Assembly: GCA_027627225.1 (NCBI GenBank)
Contig: CM051029.1
Span: 20,680,356-20,744,355, forward strand
Length of the DNA: 64,000 bases
Reading direction: 5' to 3'
From: Congeria kusceri
Taxonomy: Eukaryota; Mollusca; Bivalvia; Myida; Dreissenidae
In this document: positions 23,576 through 33,705 of the stretch, in pieces
Layout of the letters: each line of letters begins with the position of its first letter
How positions within the stretch are numbered: the first letter of the stretch is position 1
Notes under the pieces: model-generated
Told to the model about the DNA's origin: nothing
Database searches by the model: none
The model's input: the letters and a program-made list of their open reading frames with translations, nothing else
Translations under genes and position numbers: made by a program

Positions 23576-24408
23576 CTGAAAATAATGAACAACCATATTT
23601 TGAATTGCTTTTAATTATTTTACCATTCCATTGTATATTGCAACTGCCCTTTGGCAAATGGGTGATCCATTTGTTTAATCGCATAACTATTACATATAAA
23701 CTCATATTTACGACATAATAGCTGATTACTTCGTTACACGTAATTCCGAGTAACCCCTGTTATACTTTTGACCTATTATCACGTAAGTATGACTTTTCGA
23801 TTTATAATATGTCGTAATTAGGGCTGTATGCAATCGTTGAAATTTGTCTATGTTGTTAGTATAGCTAAATCATTCGTAATTACGTCTTAGTTACTAGTTA
23901 TTCTGACTCATATTAAAGGTTGATTTTATACGATTTAACAATGTAATAACATGCCTGCAATATAATGCAGGATTTTAATCATAACTACGTTTAAAGGTTA
24001 ATTATGACCATACCGTTTCTGCAGGATTCATATTCGGAGCTCGCATTGGCAGCTTGGTTGCTCGCTCTATAACAAACAGTTCTATTATTTATAGAGTTGT
24101 GCTACAATAGTTCATTGAATATGTTATATATACAATAAACAGTTCAACAAATGTGTATAAACTATATTAAAACTAATTGTCCATAAATGTAAATATCACA
24201 CGACCGATACATACTGTGTTTTAAATAAGTCATCGTAATGAGTTGCAGACTCAGGATTACCTGAAAAATATGTTACAATAATATAAAAAAAAAACACTAT
24301 ATGCGTAGCCCTGAATATTACTAAAACAATGTAAAGTAGTATTACTAAAAATAATACAATCATTCTAGTTTTATCCTACTTCACAATACAACAAAAATGT
24401 ATACGTAC

Positions 24409-24516
24409 GTTTCAGTTTGCTTCTAAATTTCCACAGCACACCCAAGATGACTACCACTGCAGTGATGCCTACAACTCCTCCTACTACAGGCCCGGCAGGC
24501 GAAGAGGACCTGCTAT
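24409..24516 (-). CDS. Transmembrane exon, copy A
   Basis: A 108-nt exon with acceptor TTCAATAG and donor GTACGT, phase 1 on both sides. It encodes a short Ser/Pro-rich stalk (SRSSSPAGP), a hydrophobic helix (VVGGVVGITAVVVILGVLW) and a basic stop-transfer segment (KFRSKLK). This is a single-pass type I anchor placing the Ig/FN3 part outside and the tyrosine tail inside. Confidence 0.85.
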
Positions 24517-24805
24517 CTATTGAATTATAAAAAAATGTTATAGGCGATTTAATGTGTTACAGTTTGTACTATGTTTCCGTTATTATTTTTGGTTATGTCG
24601 TTGTTTGGGACATTATTCGTCCATTGATTTGATATAAAATTTCAATAAATTTAATATTCAGACATTCTTATCACATTTTATAATAGGTCACTCAAGTTTT
24701 TTAACAGTATTTCAAAAACGGACATTTTCATGTTGTGTAGTCATACCCAAAACCAAACATTAACATGAGAAAAAAACAAACATAAAGTGAGGAAACAATG
24801 CATAC

Positions 24806-25101
24806 CAGATGAGGCTTGTGTTATCACAGTTATCACGGTAGTTTCTTCTGATTTTCCAATTGAATTTTCTGCATACACTTTGAACTCATAAGTGGTACCA
24901 GCAACTAATCCATGAATGGTAATTTGACTGACTGTTGCAGAGACGTTTACGTACTGCCAAGTTTCATCGGCTGTTTTTTGTAACCAATCACGAACCATTG
25001 GTCTTCACCTCCATCGAAACCCGGTTTCCATTCAACGGTTACAGAACTTTCAGATACCAAGACTTCCACGACATGAAATTGATGTGGCATAGCTGGCTGC
25101 T
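24806..25101 (-). pseudogene. Fibronectin type III exon, copy A (frameshifted)
   Basis: Encodes an FN3 domain: EVLVSESSVTVEW at the N-terminal strand, then DQWFVIGYK, then the signature LVAGTTYEFKVYAENSIG. The exon is 296 nt against 297 in copy B because one T is missing in the T-run near 24975, which throws the first third out of frame with the rest. It could be a homopolymer sequencing error, but copy A also carries other lesions. Confidence 0.85.
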
Positions 25102-25383
25102 CTGTACAGTTCAAGGAACGTATTTCAATAATGTCGTATCCATATTCCTTTGTGGAATATATGTTTATTCTTTCTTAAAGTGATATCATTTTCCTTTCCT
25201 TCCTCAGGTTACCGTCAATGATAATATCTATGTGTGCCAAGCATTTGGTATTGCTATGATTAAAATTAACTGGTGCCAGATAATGTGGGAAATTAATATT
25301 ATTGTTAAGATACATTTAGACATAAACTCATTTATCTCTATTCTTGAAGTGAAAAAATTGAAATATTAAATTTATAAACATAC

Positions 25384-25707
25384 CATTTTCTCGAATGACG
25401 AATTTCTGTTCTGTAGAGCCTAGGTCATTGTAAACACGGACCGAATAGTTTGTAAAATCTTCACTGTGTAGTTGAGATATTGACAGGTTTGTCTGTAGTC
25501 TGTCTTCGGAAATTTGTATTTGAAGTTCACTAGTAGTGTTTAGTGTTACCATGTCGCTATTTATTTTCATTTTTTTTCTCCAAACATATGCCGATGTGTC
25601 ACTGGGAGGAGGATACGCCGCAAGAGTGAACACGAGGACAACGGATTAATTTGATCCTCTAAAGACAGTGGTAATCGGTGGAGAAAATGGTGAAGGTCTC
25701 GGCTTAC
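25384..25707 (-). pseudogene. Membrane-proximal Ig exon, copy A (nonsense codon)
   Basis: A 324-nt exon with the same boundaries as copy B. It encodes an I-set-like Ig domain that lacks both canonical cysteines. Position FRGSN-stop-SVV has TAA where copy B has GAA (Glu), so the frame is interrupted in its first third. The rest (YVWRKKMK, LQTNLSISQLHSEDFTNYSV) is well kept. Confidence 0.8.
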
Positions 25708-25807
25708 CTTCAGTTAAAAAAATAAATATTTATACCGACATTTAAAATTAACAGTCTGCATCACGGCAAATAAATGATAAATACATGTCACAATCAATTT
25801 AACTTAC

Positions 25808-26107
25808 ACAGAATCATGATCCCCATTTCTCTTGCTTGTTCATCTGCATTATGGATGTTTTTTCCTTTACATTGGTATACACCCATATCAAATTCACATC
25901 TGGCATTTACAACACTGGCGGATATTGTGTTATTGCGCTCTTCCCCCAGTGAACATTCACCACCTCGAGTAATATTTACGATTGCCAGTTTAGCAACGGG
26001 GTCACTGGCAGCTTCACAGAATAACGTCACAGTCTGCTTTTCGTTTATGGTAATATTAGATGCAAAGTTTAACCAGCCTGCATAAAATCTACTTATGTTG
26101 GTAGGAT
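25808..26107 (-). CDS. Ig exon, copy A (second from FN3)
   Basis: A 300-nt phase 1-1 exon, acceptor TTGTAG and donor GTAAGTT. It encodes an Ig domain with VTLFCEAASDP at strand B and MGVYQCKGKN at strand F, so the disulfide pair is present. Several N-glycosylation sequons (NIS, NIT, NNT) are visible. It is open throughout and was probably functional before the rest of the gene decayed. Confidence 0.8.
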
Positions 26108-26235
26108 CTACAACATAAATACTAGTAATATGATGTTGCACAATAGCTTATATGGCTGTTAATGACACTGAGGTCGTATTGTGTGATATCTATATATATT
26201 AATTCGATGTTGATCCAATAAATATATTCACTTAC

Positions 26236-26514
26236 ATTGCACATCCACGTAAAAAGTTGTTTCGTCGTATGCCTCCTCAATATCACATCCTGTGGCTTCC
26301 ATTGTGTTGTTAACTCTACATTTGAAATACCCTTCATCGGTAAGCCGCACACTTGTCAACGTTAGATTTTGCTTCGATCCAATAATGGAACCATTGGCGC
26401 GAAACCACGTGAATCTCGTGTTTGTTGGATTTCCGAGCATGAAAGGGCACATGACAGACAGCAATTTGTTCAATAAAGCTGTAGAATTTTCAATAGACTG
26501 AGCAACCGCTGGTG
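26236..26514 (-). CDS. Ig exon, copy A (third from FN3)
   Basis: A 279-nt phase 1-1 exon, acceptor CTTTTCAG and donor GTAAGTG. The Ig domain shows LLSVMCPFMLG (strand B Cys), FTWFRANG (strand C Trp) and the DEGYFKCRVNN signature (strand F). It is open and nearly identical to copy B. Confidence 0.85.
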
Positions 26515-26664
26515 CTGAAAAGTAGAGAGTGGATGAAATCAAAATAGCTTAAGCCAATAAATTAACATTCATACATGTTAATTATGATGTAATATATTAG
26601 AAAATGTATACATACACAAAGTACTGAAACTTAACAGTGAACAAATACATGTACACACATTTAC

Positions 26665-26958
26665 CTAGAACATCTAGCTGGAAACTCGATTGGTTTGTTC
26701 CCTTGATATTTCCATCAAACGTTGTGTTCATGTCATTATAAGCTATGCACGAATATTCTCCACTGTGATTTTTACTGACACTGCTAATAGCGAACTCATT
26801 TCCAATACCAAAGTTATCGGGTACACTTAACCAGGAATACGTTGACTTTGGTTTACTCTTCGTCGTACACGTGCCCATGACGGAATGACCTTGGATAACC
26901 TTTAAGTGGTTTGTTTTGACATCCGGTCCACACGTTTGAAAGGTAAACGTCGGTGTCC
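26665..26958 (-). CDS. Ig exon, copy A (fourth from FN3)
   Basis: A 294-nt phase 1-1 exon, acceptor ACCCCAG and donor GTAAATG. The Ig domain has VMGTCTTKSKP (strand B Cys), STYSWL and HSGEYSCIAYN (strand F). The first split codon would be TGG in copy A. In copy B the same site becomes TAG and the strand B Cys becomes Tyr. Confidence 0.8.
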
Positions 26959-27647
26959 CTGGGGTAACTAGATACAAATGTTCAGATGCATATGAGAGTT
27001 ACACAATGGTTGATAATAAACCACATGAACGAATTTTCCTGGAATTACTATCTTTCTACATGAAATATGTTTTGTATACAAAAAACGATTGGTAATAGTA
27101 AAAGACATGAATATATTGATATTTCAATACATAATTAAAGGTAAAATAAAGATATATGCGCAAATGATAATATTGTTACATGCATATATTCTAAGAAAAA
27201 GTCCTAATATCGCAAGAACGTGTTTCACCGGCCTTTTCTTGCTTTCGTTTTACTCGAGAATATAGAATTACAATACGTTTCACTTGTATTTTTACCATGC
27301 AGACAAGCGGCGATGGTTACATCGATTGTTGTTCTTATGGTGCCTATATCGTGAGGTTGATACTCTTGAAGTTTCCAGTTTAAAAGAAGTTTTGTTAATT
27401 ATTGTAAGCAATAAAGTTGTAATGGTTGATATTATTTCTACTTTTTTTTAATTACGACGCCTTTGTATTGCTTAATAATATATCAATTATATTGTTAAGG
27501 GTGTCACTCATCCTAGTTTCATAGATTATATACCTCGTATATGCTTACAGTATGTAGATCACTCTACCCCGAAATAATCATGTGGTAAACGCTACTAGTG
27601 AACAAGATTAATTAAATAAATTCCGCTTTCACAATACATTTGCTGTA

Positions 27648-27880
27648 ACGCTTATAAAACTAGAAGTGTTCCTCTTTTCCTTCCCGGTCGGGTCGAGAGT
27701 ATTGCTAGCAATACACTGAATAATGGTGTCGTCCATTAGAGAAGTAATCCAATTACCACCTGTTGCAGACAGAGTACCATTTGATGTCATAACTAGCAGG
27801 AGGATTCGAAAGTGCATTGCATCTTGTCCTGACCTCACGACCTCTCACAACGCTAATGGTGCGACTGGTAATTTGTTGAT
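27648..27880 (-). pseudogene. Ig exon remnant, copy A (deleted acceptor, frameshift)
   Basis: This matches B 60219-60515 but has lost the first part of the exon and its acceptor: ttgttgatcat joins directly to agtgtttaagtc, removing about 70 bp. It has a further 5-bp deletion (gtaccatttgatgtcataac against gtaccatttgctgtccatac) and a changed donor (GTGAAAGC in place of GTAAGC). Not spliceable or translatable as an Ig domain. Confidence 0.8.
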
Positions 27881-28100
27881 CATAGTGTTTAAGTCAAATC
27901 TTATATGAATAATACTTGAATTAATGTTTAACAATGTATTAAGAAATAAAACAAACTTACTGTCTGAATCACTAACTGAAATAAGACCATAATATAACCA
28001 GTTAGTATACTAAATTGTATAAGCGAGATAAACATATTGGGATTTATATTGAGCACTACAGACAAACACAAAAATAACTTGCCTTTTTGAATATACTCAC

Positions 28101-28402
28101 ATAAAAATGCAAGTGTATAAGAAGCAGTGACGCTTCCAGTAACGACCTGCTTTTCCAAAGTTGCGTTCATTTCATTGACCACTTCTAGTGTGTATGTATC
28201 ATTACCGCAAGACTGCACACTTTGAATTATGAGATGTATTCCGTTCATTAATTCTCCACCTGGCAGTATCCATGTATAACGTGAGGGTGGAGGGCTACTG
28301 CTGCTAATGCAGGTCATTGTCAAAGTTTCATTTAAAACAATCCGGATGTTTGTCGAAGTTATTGCATACGTCCCGAGTTTACACATTGGGGTAGGCGTGG
28401 AT
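28101..28402 (-). pseudogene. Ig exon, copy A (out-of-phase acceptor)
   Basis: Encodes an Ig domain readable as ETLTMTCISSSSPPPSRYTW and DTYTLEVVNEMN, donor GTGAGTA. The only nearby acceptor (CTGCAG before ATCCACG) gives 302 nt, one short of the phase 1-1 pattern, because one base is missing compared with copy B. It would shift the frame if spliced. The F-strand Cys is replaced (YTLEV), so only one canonical Cys remains. Confidence 0.65.
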
Positions 28403-28568
28403 CTGCAGCAAAATGATGGATTTAGCATATTGTCGTTGAATAAACAACGTTTTCTCCTATTTATTCGTACTGTTGTTCGTTAGGGAAAAAAAATAAAACG
28501 AACAGTCCACATAAAATAGAGTCTACCAAAGAAGAAACACTCACACGGAAATTTGCAGACTAATAACA

Positions 28569-29862
28569 GTTCCAGCAACATTGTAAAACAGCTACCATGC
28601 ACGTACTACATTACCAGCAACATTGTAAAACAGCTGCCATGCACGTACTATATTTCCAGCAACATTGTAAAACAGCTACCATGCACGTACTACATTTCCA
28701 GCAACATTGTAAAACAGCTACTATGCACGTACTACATTTCCAGCAACATTTTATTTCAGCTACCATGCACGTACTACATTTCCAGCAACATTGTAAAACA
28801 GCAGCCATGCCCGTACTACATGTCCAGCGACATTGTAAAACAGCCACCATGCACGTACTACATTTCCAGCAACATGTAAAACAGCTACTTTGCACGTACT
28901 ACATTTCCAGCAGCATTGTAAAACAGCTACTATGCACGTACTACATTTCCAGCAACATTGTAAAACAGCTGCCATGCACGTACTACATTTCCAGCTACAT
29001 TGTTAAACAGCTGCCATGCACGTACTACATTTCCAGCAACATTGTAAAACAGCTGCCATGCACGTACCACATTTCCAGCAACATTGTAAAACAGCTACCA
29101 TGCACGTACTACATTTCCAGCAACATTGTATAACAGCTGCCATGAACGTCCTACATTTCCAGCAACATTGTAAAACAGCTGCCATTCAAGTACTACATTT
29201 CCAGCAACATTGTAAAACAGCTACCATGCACGTACTACATTTCCAGCAACATTGTAAAACAGCTGCCATGTACGTACTACATTTCCAGCAACATTGTAAA
29301 ACAGCTGCCATGCACGTACTACATTTCCAGCAACATTGTAAAACAGCTGCCATGCACGTACAACATTTCCAGCCACATTGTAAAACAGCTGCCATGCACG
29401 TACTATATTTCCAGCAAAATTGTAAAACAGCTACCATGCACGTACTACATTACCAGCAACATTGTAATACAGCTACCATGCACGTACTACATTTCCAGCA
29501 ACATTGTAAATCAGCTACCATTCACGAACTACATGTCCAGCAACATTGTAAAACAGCTACCATGCACGTACTACATTTCCAGCAACATTGTAAAACAGCA
29601 GCCATGCACGTACTACATGTCCAGCAACATTGTAAAACAGCTACCATGCACGTACTACATTTCCAGCAACATTGTAAAACAGCTACTATGCACGTACTAC
29701 ATTTCCAGCAACATTGTAAAACAGCTGCCATGCACGTACTACATTTCCAGCTACATTGTAAAAAAGCTGCCATGCACGTACTACATTTCCAGCAACATTG
29801 TAAAATAGCTGCCATGCACGTACTACATTTCCAGCAACATTTTAAAACAGCTACCATGCACG
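28569..29862 (+). repeat. 42-bp minisatellite, ~31 units
   Basis: The unit is ccagcaacattgtaaaacag followed by ctaccatgcacgtactacattt, 42 bp, repeated about 31 times with few indels. Units vary mainly at one spot (ctacc, ctgcc, ctact, cagcc). As 42 is divisible by three and the unit has no stop in several frames, long artefactual frames arise on both strands. The array lies in an intron of gene A. The right end abuts the stump of a deleted Ig exon at 29862/29863. Confidence 0.97.
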
Positions 29863-30511
29863 TCGGCTTAGACGGATAAGCTAAAACAATAAAATATAAC
29901 AGTTGCTTTAAAGTAATGTTTGATTGCCAGTTGCATTGTTTAAAATGCAATTTAATAATTTATTCTTTACGACACTAACACGTATCGACTTCAGATGACA
30001 TACATGTAGTGCTATATTTGAACTTTTGAAGCAAAAGTACGTAACTTAGAGAAGTATATACAATGGTAGGATTTTATTTTTCAACAATTGAGAGTTTGTT
30101 CCGACATTAATAGCATATGCGATTTAAAAGAAATCATGTGTTGGTAAATACCTGAGTATCCATAAAAACAGTCGATGGAATTAAGTTAATATCAAACTAA
30201 TGTTTACAGCTAAAAGTTAGGCAACATAATTACCGATAAGCAATACATACTATATTGAATGTCTTTGCTTAAAACTTTAACTGGCAAACAGCTTGTTCAC
30301 TTCCGATGTAAATACAAATAATATTACAAGCAAGTTGTTTGTCAGACATTTGAAAATTATTTAGAATAAACTCACCCTTTGAAATAATTTTTTTTTCATT
30401 TTCATAAATAATTTCATTCAAATTTTAACAGTTGTTATCTTAATTGTCCGTTAAAGTTTTGAGCAACAGGGTCCTAAGCTATATATTTGCATTAGCCTGC
30501 TTCACACGTAC

Positions 30512-30806
30512 TCAGCACATCGATAAGCAGAGCCCTGTTTGATATGATGGTCCCGTATCCGTTTGAAGCATTGCAGTATATTCTGGCTCCGTGGTTATCA
30601 GTGGTAGGCGTTATTGTAAGAATGCTGCTCGTCACATCTCCAACCGTTACACTGCTGCTATTCCGAATAAGGTTTACATCGTCCGTGTAGTCAGAGGGTG
30701 TTCTTTTATCCAAATGCCAGGATATTATGGCTGCTGGACGTCCCACGGATGATATACACCGAATGTAACTGATTGAAACGCGGGGTAAGACAGATATTGC
30801 TGGTAC
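30512..30806 (-). pseudogene. Ig exon, copy A (5' end replaced)
   Basis: Encodes an Ig domain with SYIRCISSVGRPAAIISW (strand B Cys, strand C Trp) and HGARIYCNASNG (strand F Cys), donor GTACGTG. It is nearly identical to B 63543-63869 up to 30806, then sequence identity stops. The new upstream sequence has an AG (GTTAG before GTG TTT) but in the wrong phase, so the exon is probably not usable. This marks the right breakpoint of block A. Confidence 0.8.
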
Positions 30807-31364
30807 AAACACCTAACGTTTCGTCGAAATTCCTAGCTTGCTATTACATTTCAAATAAATACTTATAAAAAAACTGCTTCTGTTAACTTGTAAAGTGATA
30901 TTTATTATATGAATGACACGTACAAGGTTTTTCAATAGATTCTTATACTGACCTGATATCATAGACCAGTGAAATGTACATTACATTAAATATAAATCTA
31001 TTAGGAACATGCTTTCATAGCAAACAGTTATATTTAGCAGAACAACACCATTGACATACAAATTTATATTTTTATAAACATAATAAATATAATCTATAAT
31101 GGAAATTATTTACATGACACAAGTAGATCGAGATCTACTAGAATTTAAACCTTTCCCGGGACTTATTTTGTAACAAATACAGTGCGCGACAGTGACGTTT
31201 ATAATTTAGACGAACATTGTTGAGCATCAATGCTGCGCATGTAACAGTTGATCTGACCAAGCAACACGCGAAACTGTTTCGCACTTGAATCATGCACAAT
31301 ATATTAAAAACAATCGAACATTAAGATGTATCAGTTATATTGAGAGTAATGTTATAATATACAA
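30807..31364. other. Non-coding sequence right of block A
   Basis: Unique sequence with no gene seen. It begins at the duplication breakpoint. Confidence 0.5.
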
Positions 31365-31483
31365 CAAGAACTACTATTACTACTTCTAGTACTACTACTA
31401 CTACTTCTACTACGACTACTTCTACTACTACTTCTACTACTATTACTACCACTACTACTACTAATATTACTTCTACATGTTCG

Positions 31484-31514
<31 letters not shown>

Positions 31515-31705
31515 ATACTACAAATACTACTATTACTACTATTAATACTACGACTGCTACTACTACTACTATTTCTACTACAACTACTACAACTGCTACT
31601 ACTGGACTACAACTACTACTATTACTACTACTGCTACTACTACTAACATAAAAAAACAACAACAACAACAACTACAACTACTACTACTACTACTACTACT
31701 ACTAT

Positions 31706-31740
<35 letters not shown>

Positions 31741-31779
31741 TTACTTCTACTACTACTACTTCTACTACTACTGCTACTT

Positions 31780-31872
<93 letters not shown>

Positions 31873-31908
31873 TTACTACTACTACTATTACTACTACTAC
31901 TACTACTT

Positions 31909-31954
<46 letters not shown>

Positions 31955-31985
31955 CTCTACTACTACTACTACTACTACTATTATG
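31365..31985. repeat. Long imperfect (TAC)n microsatellite
   Basis: About 620 bp of tac/tat/ttc triplets with a few interruptions. The run around 31785-31870 is almost pure. The minus-strand poly-Val frames over it are artefacts. Confidence 0.97.
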
Positions 31986-33357
31986 TTTGCTTTACAGTAT
32001 TTATCCGTATTTATTTCTTTAGTTTCGTAAGAAAAATCTGCACATTTGTGAAAGAGTGTCAATTGTGTTCCACCCCAAAAAGCTTTAATACATAATCAAT
32101 GTATTAAGAATCGATATCTAATTGAAAGAAAAACTAATGTTAAATATGTTATTTTCAGCCGTCGTTTACATACGCATCTAACTGATGGTGTCGTAAAGTT
32201 ATTCATCGACAACAGATCCTTCCACTGTAATCAAATCAAATCATTTGTTTCCCAATGTCTTATTCGTGAACATAAACAGATGTTTCTTACACCTGCAAAT
32301 TCATCTATGTTATACATTTGCATTTGAATGTGTCCACACAATGCTAATGTGTGGCATTTTAACAACAACACTCAAATCAATTGATTGCTATTTTTTGTTT
32401 TTGAAACAATGCAATCCACATCATAAGAATCTTACTTCAAAATCAATATTACCAACCAATTATCCACTTCCTATGCGTATATGAGCAACTATTCATAACA
32501 GTATTCGACATGGCCTTGCAAAATGCAATGTTGTAATATAAAATGTAATCTGCAATATGTTTTTACCGTCTATGCATGGGTTTGCTCTTCAGTGTATTCT
32601 TTCAAGCAAAGTTGAATATGTACCTTATTAATACACAAGATAGTGTGCCAAACAAAACATATGTCAATATTTATCACACAGGTTTGTAGAAAGCCACAGA
32701 ATACAGTATTATAAAGAATGATAACAACTTTGATATTTGTCATCCATTATGGTATTGTTAAGACAACAGCAAGCATTGGCTTAAAATGTCTGTTAAATGG
32801 TATTTATTTATAAAGGAAATCTTAGCAATTGACAAGAATGTAGGACATGGCTGAACATTATGCACAATTTTTCCGCTTTGTTCTTAGGATAATTTGCCAC
32901 ATATCAGGTGAAAACGAATATATTTACCTACGTCTGTATACACACGCAAATTAGCATCTGTCAATTCCTTATATTTACTGCATTTCAAAAACAAAAAGAT
33001 CATGGTCGCGAAAATCAGTTATTATTTTCGAAAAAAAAGTGTTGCATATTTTAATGCTAAAACTGACACGTATAAGCAGTCAAAGTTTCATTGCGTGCTT
33101 TTGGCCGAATTAAATCAGGTCTCCTTTGTACGGGCAGTTTACTATAAACTTTGAAAATAGTCTTTGAAATAAGAAAATAAAAATAATAATAACACTGTAA
33201 TACTAAGCAATCATTGTTTGCTTAACATAATAAAGAATAATATTAAATGGGCGTAAACCTGAACACATATATGTATTATAACATGACATCCCGGATTTGT
33301 CTATACACATATAACACAATCTATCATTGTTTCAATAATAAATATGCAATAATTTAC
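31986..33357. other. Non-coding or intronic sequence
   Basis: No exon or repeat was recognised. If the Ig exon at 33358 belongs to gene A, this would be intron. Confidence 0.45.
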
Positions 33358-33705
33358 CTGATATATTCAGTGTTATTTCATTGCTGTATGTTGCTTGGGA
33401 ATTGATGGACACTGAGCACTTCCACTTGTCACCGTGACTGGTTGTGTGCAAGGATTTCAGTGTGCACGTAAATGTCGTCGCACCGCTGCACCCGCAGTTC
33501 GAAAATTCATCTGGTAGTGTTGCAGGAAGGAAGGTACAAGTGCTGCCAACGTATCCCATTTCGAGAATACTTGAAGACGTATTATAACCTGCCGGTTGGC
33601 GCCACCATCTTACAATTGTATGTGTTGAATGTGTGCATGTTAACTGTAGAGCTTCATCGACAGTCACCAATGTTGAATTGGATGTCAGTACAGGAGCCTC
33701 TGCGT
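33358..33705 (-). CDS. V-like Ig exon, possibly N-terminal domain of the receptor
   Basis: A 348-nt phase 1-1 exon, acceptor TTTTTAAG and donor GTAAATT. It encodes an Ig domain of V-type length: TLVTVDEALQLTCTH (strand B Cys), TIVRWWRQPAG (strand C Trp), an extra pair of cysteines (NCGCSG) and GDKWKCSVSINS (strand F), ending EITLNIS. It differs from all other Ig exons in the window. Its phase would fit upstream of 30512, but that exon's acceptor is lost, so it may instead be a remnant of a third family member belonging to block C. No signal-peptide exon was found. Confidence 0.75.

Larger units (their letters stand above)
6015..30806 (+). repeat. Segmental duplication block A
   Basis: From gcaatcgaacgtatac at 6015 onward this block matches block B (44233-63836) in the same order and orientation, with small indels. 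Matched landmarks are A 8463 and B 46510, A 18121 and B 50638, A 23575 and B 56173, A 24516 and B 57113, and A 26107 and B 58710. The main differences are the 6.0-kb LINE in A, loss of about 190 bp at the left mariner end in A, a longer minisatellite in A, and a deletion in A of about 1.3 kb including an Ig exon. The match stops at 30806, inside an Ig exon. Confidence 0.93.
23367..30806 (-). pseudogene. Ig-superfamily receptor gene, copy A (decayed)
   Basis: A minus-strand multi-exon gene that matches copy B exon by exon. From the 5' side it reads: Ig (30512-30806, cut), stump of a deleted Ig exon fused to the minisatellite, Ig (28101-28402), Ig (about 27648-27880, broken), Ig (26665-26958), Ig (26236-26514), Ig (25808-26107), Ig (25384-25707), FN3 (24806-25101), TM (24409-24516) and tail (23367-23575). 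All readable introns are phase 1. Lesions are one base missing in FN3, a TAA in the membrane-proximal Ig, deletions and a lost splice acceptor in one Ig exon, length 302 in another, one whole Ig exon gone, and homology ending inside the first Ig exon. It cannot make the full receptor, though partial transcripts are possible. Confidence 0.85.

Noticed and set aside
24014..24066. Candidate 53-nt juxtamembrane exon on the minus strand (RATKLPMRAPNMNP), also in B
   Set aside because: It has AG and GT borders, but its end is phase 0 while the tail exon needs phase 1, so it does not fit the reading frame.
25774..26085. Plus-strand frame opposite an Ig exon
   Set aside because: It is a shadow of the minus-strand Ig exon, which has domain motifs and splice sites.
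28569..29862. CRISPR-like regular repeat array
   Set aside because: It is contiguous tandem units without unique spacers, in animal DNA.
28553..29879. Frames of up to 287 residues with 14-residue repeats on the plus strand
   Set aside because: They are products of a stop-free 42-bp minisatellite. Only the minus-strand fusion to an exon stump is kept as a finding.
31321..32062. Long poly-valine frames on the minus strand
   Set aside because: They arise from the (TAC)n microsatellite and have no other coding features.
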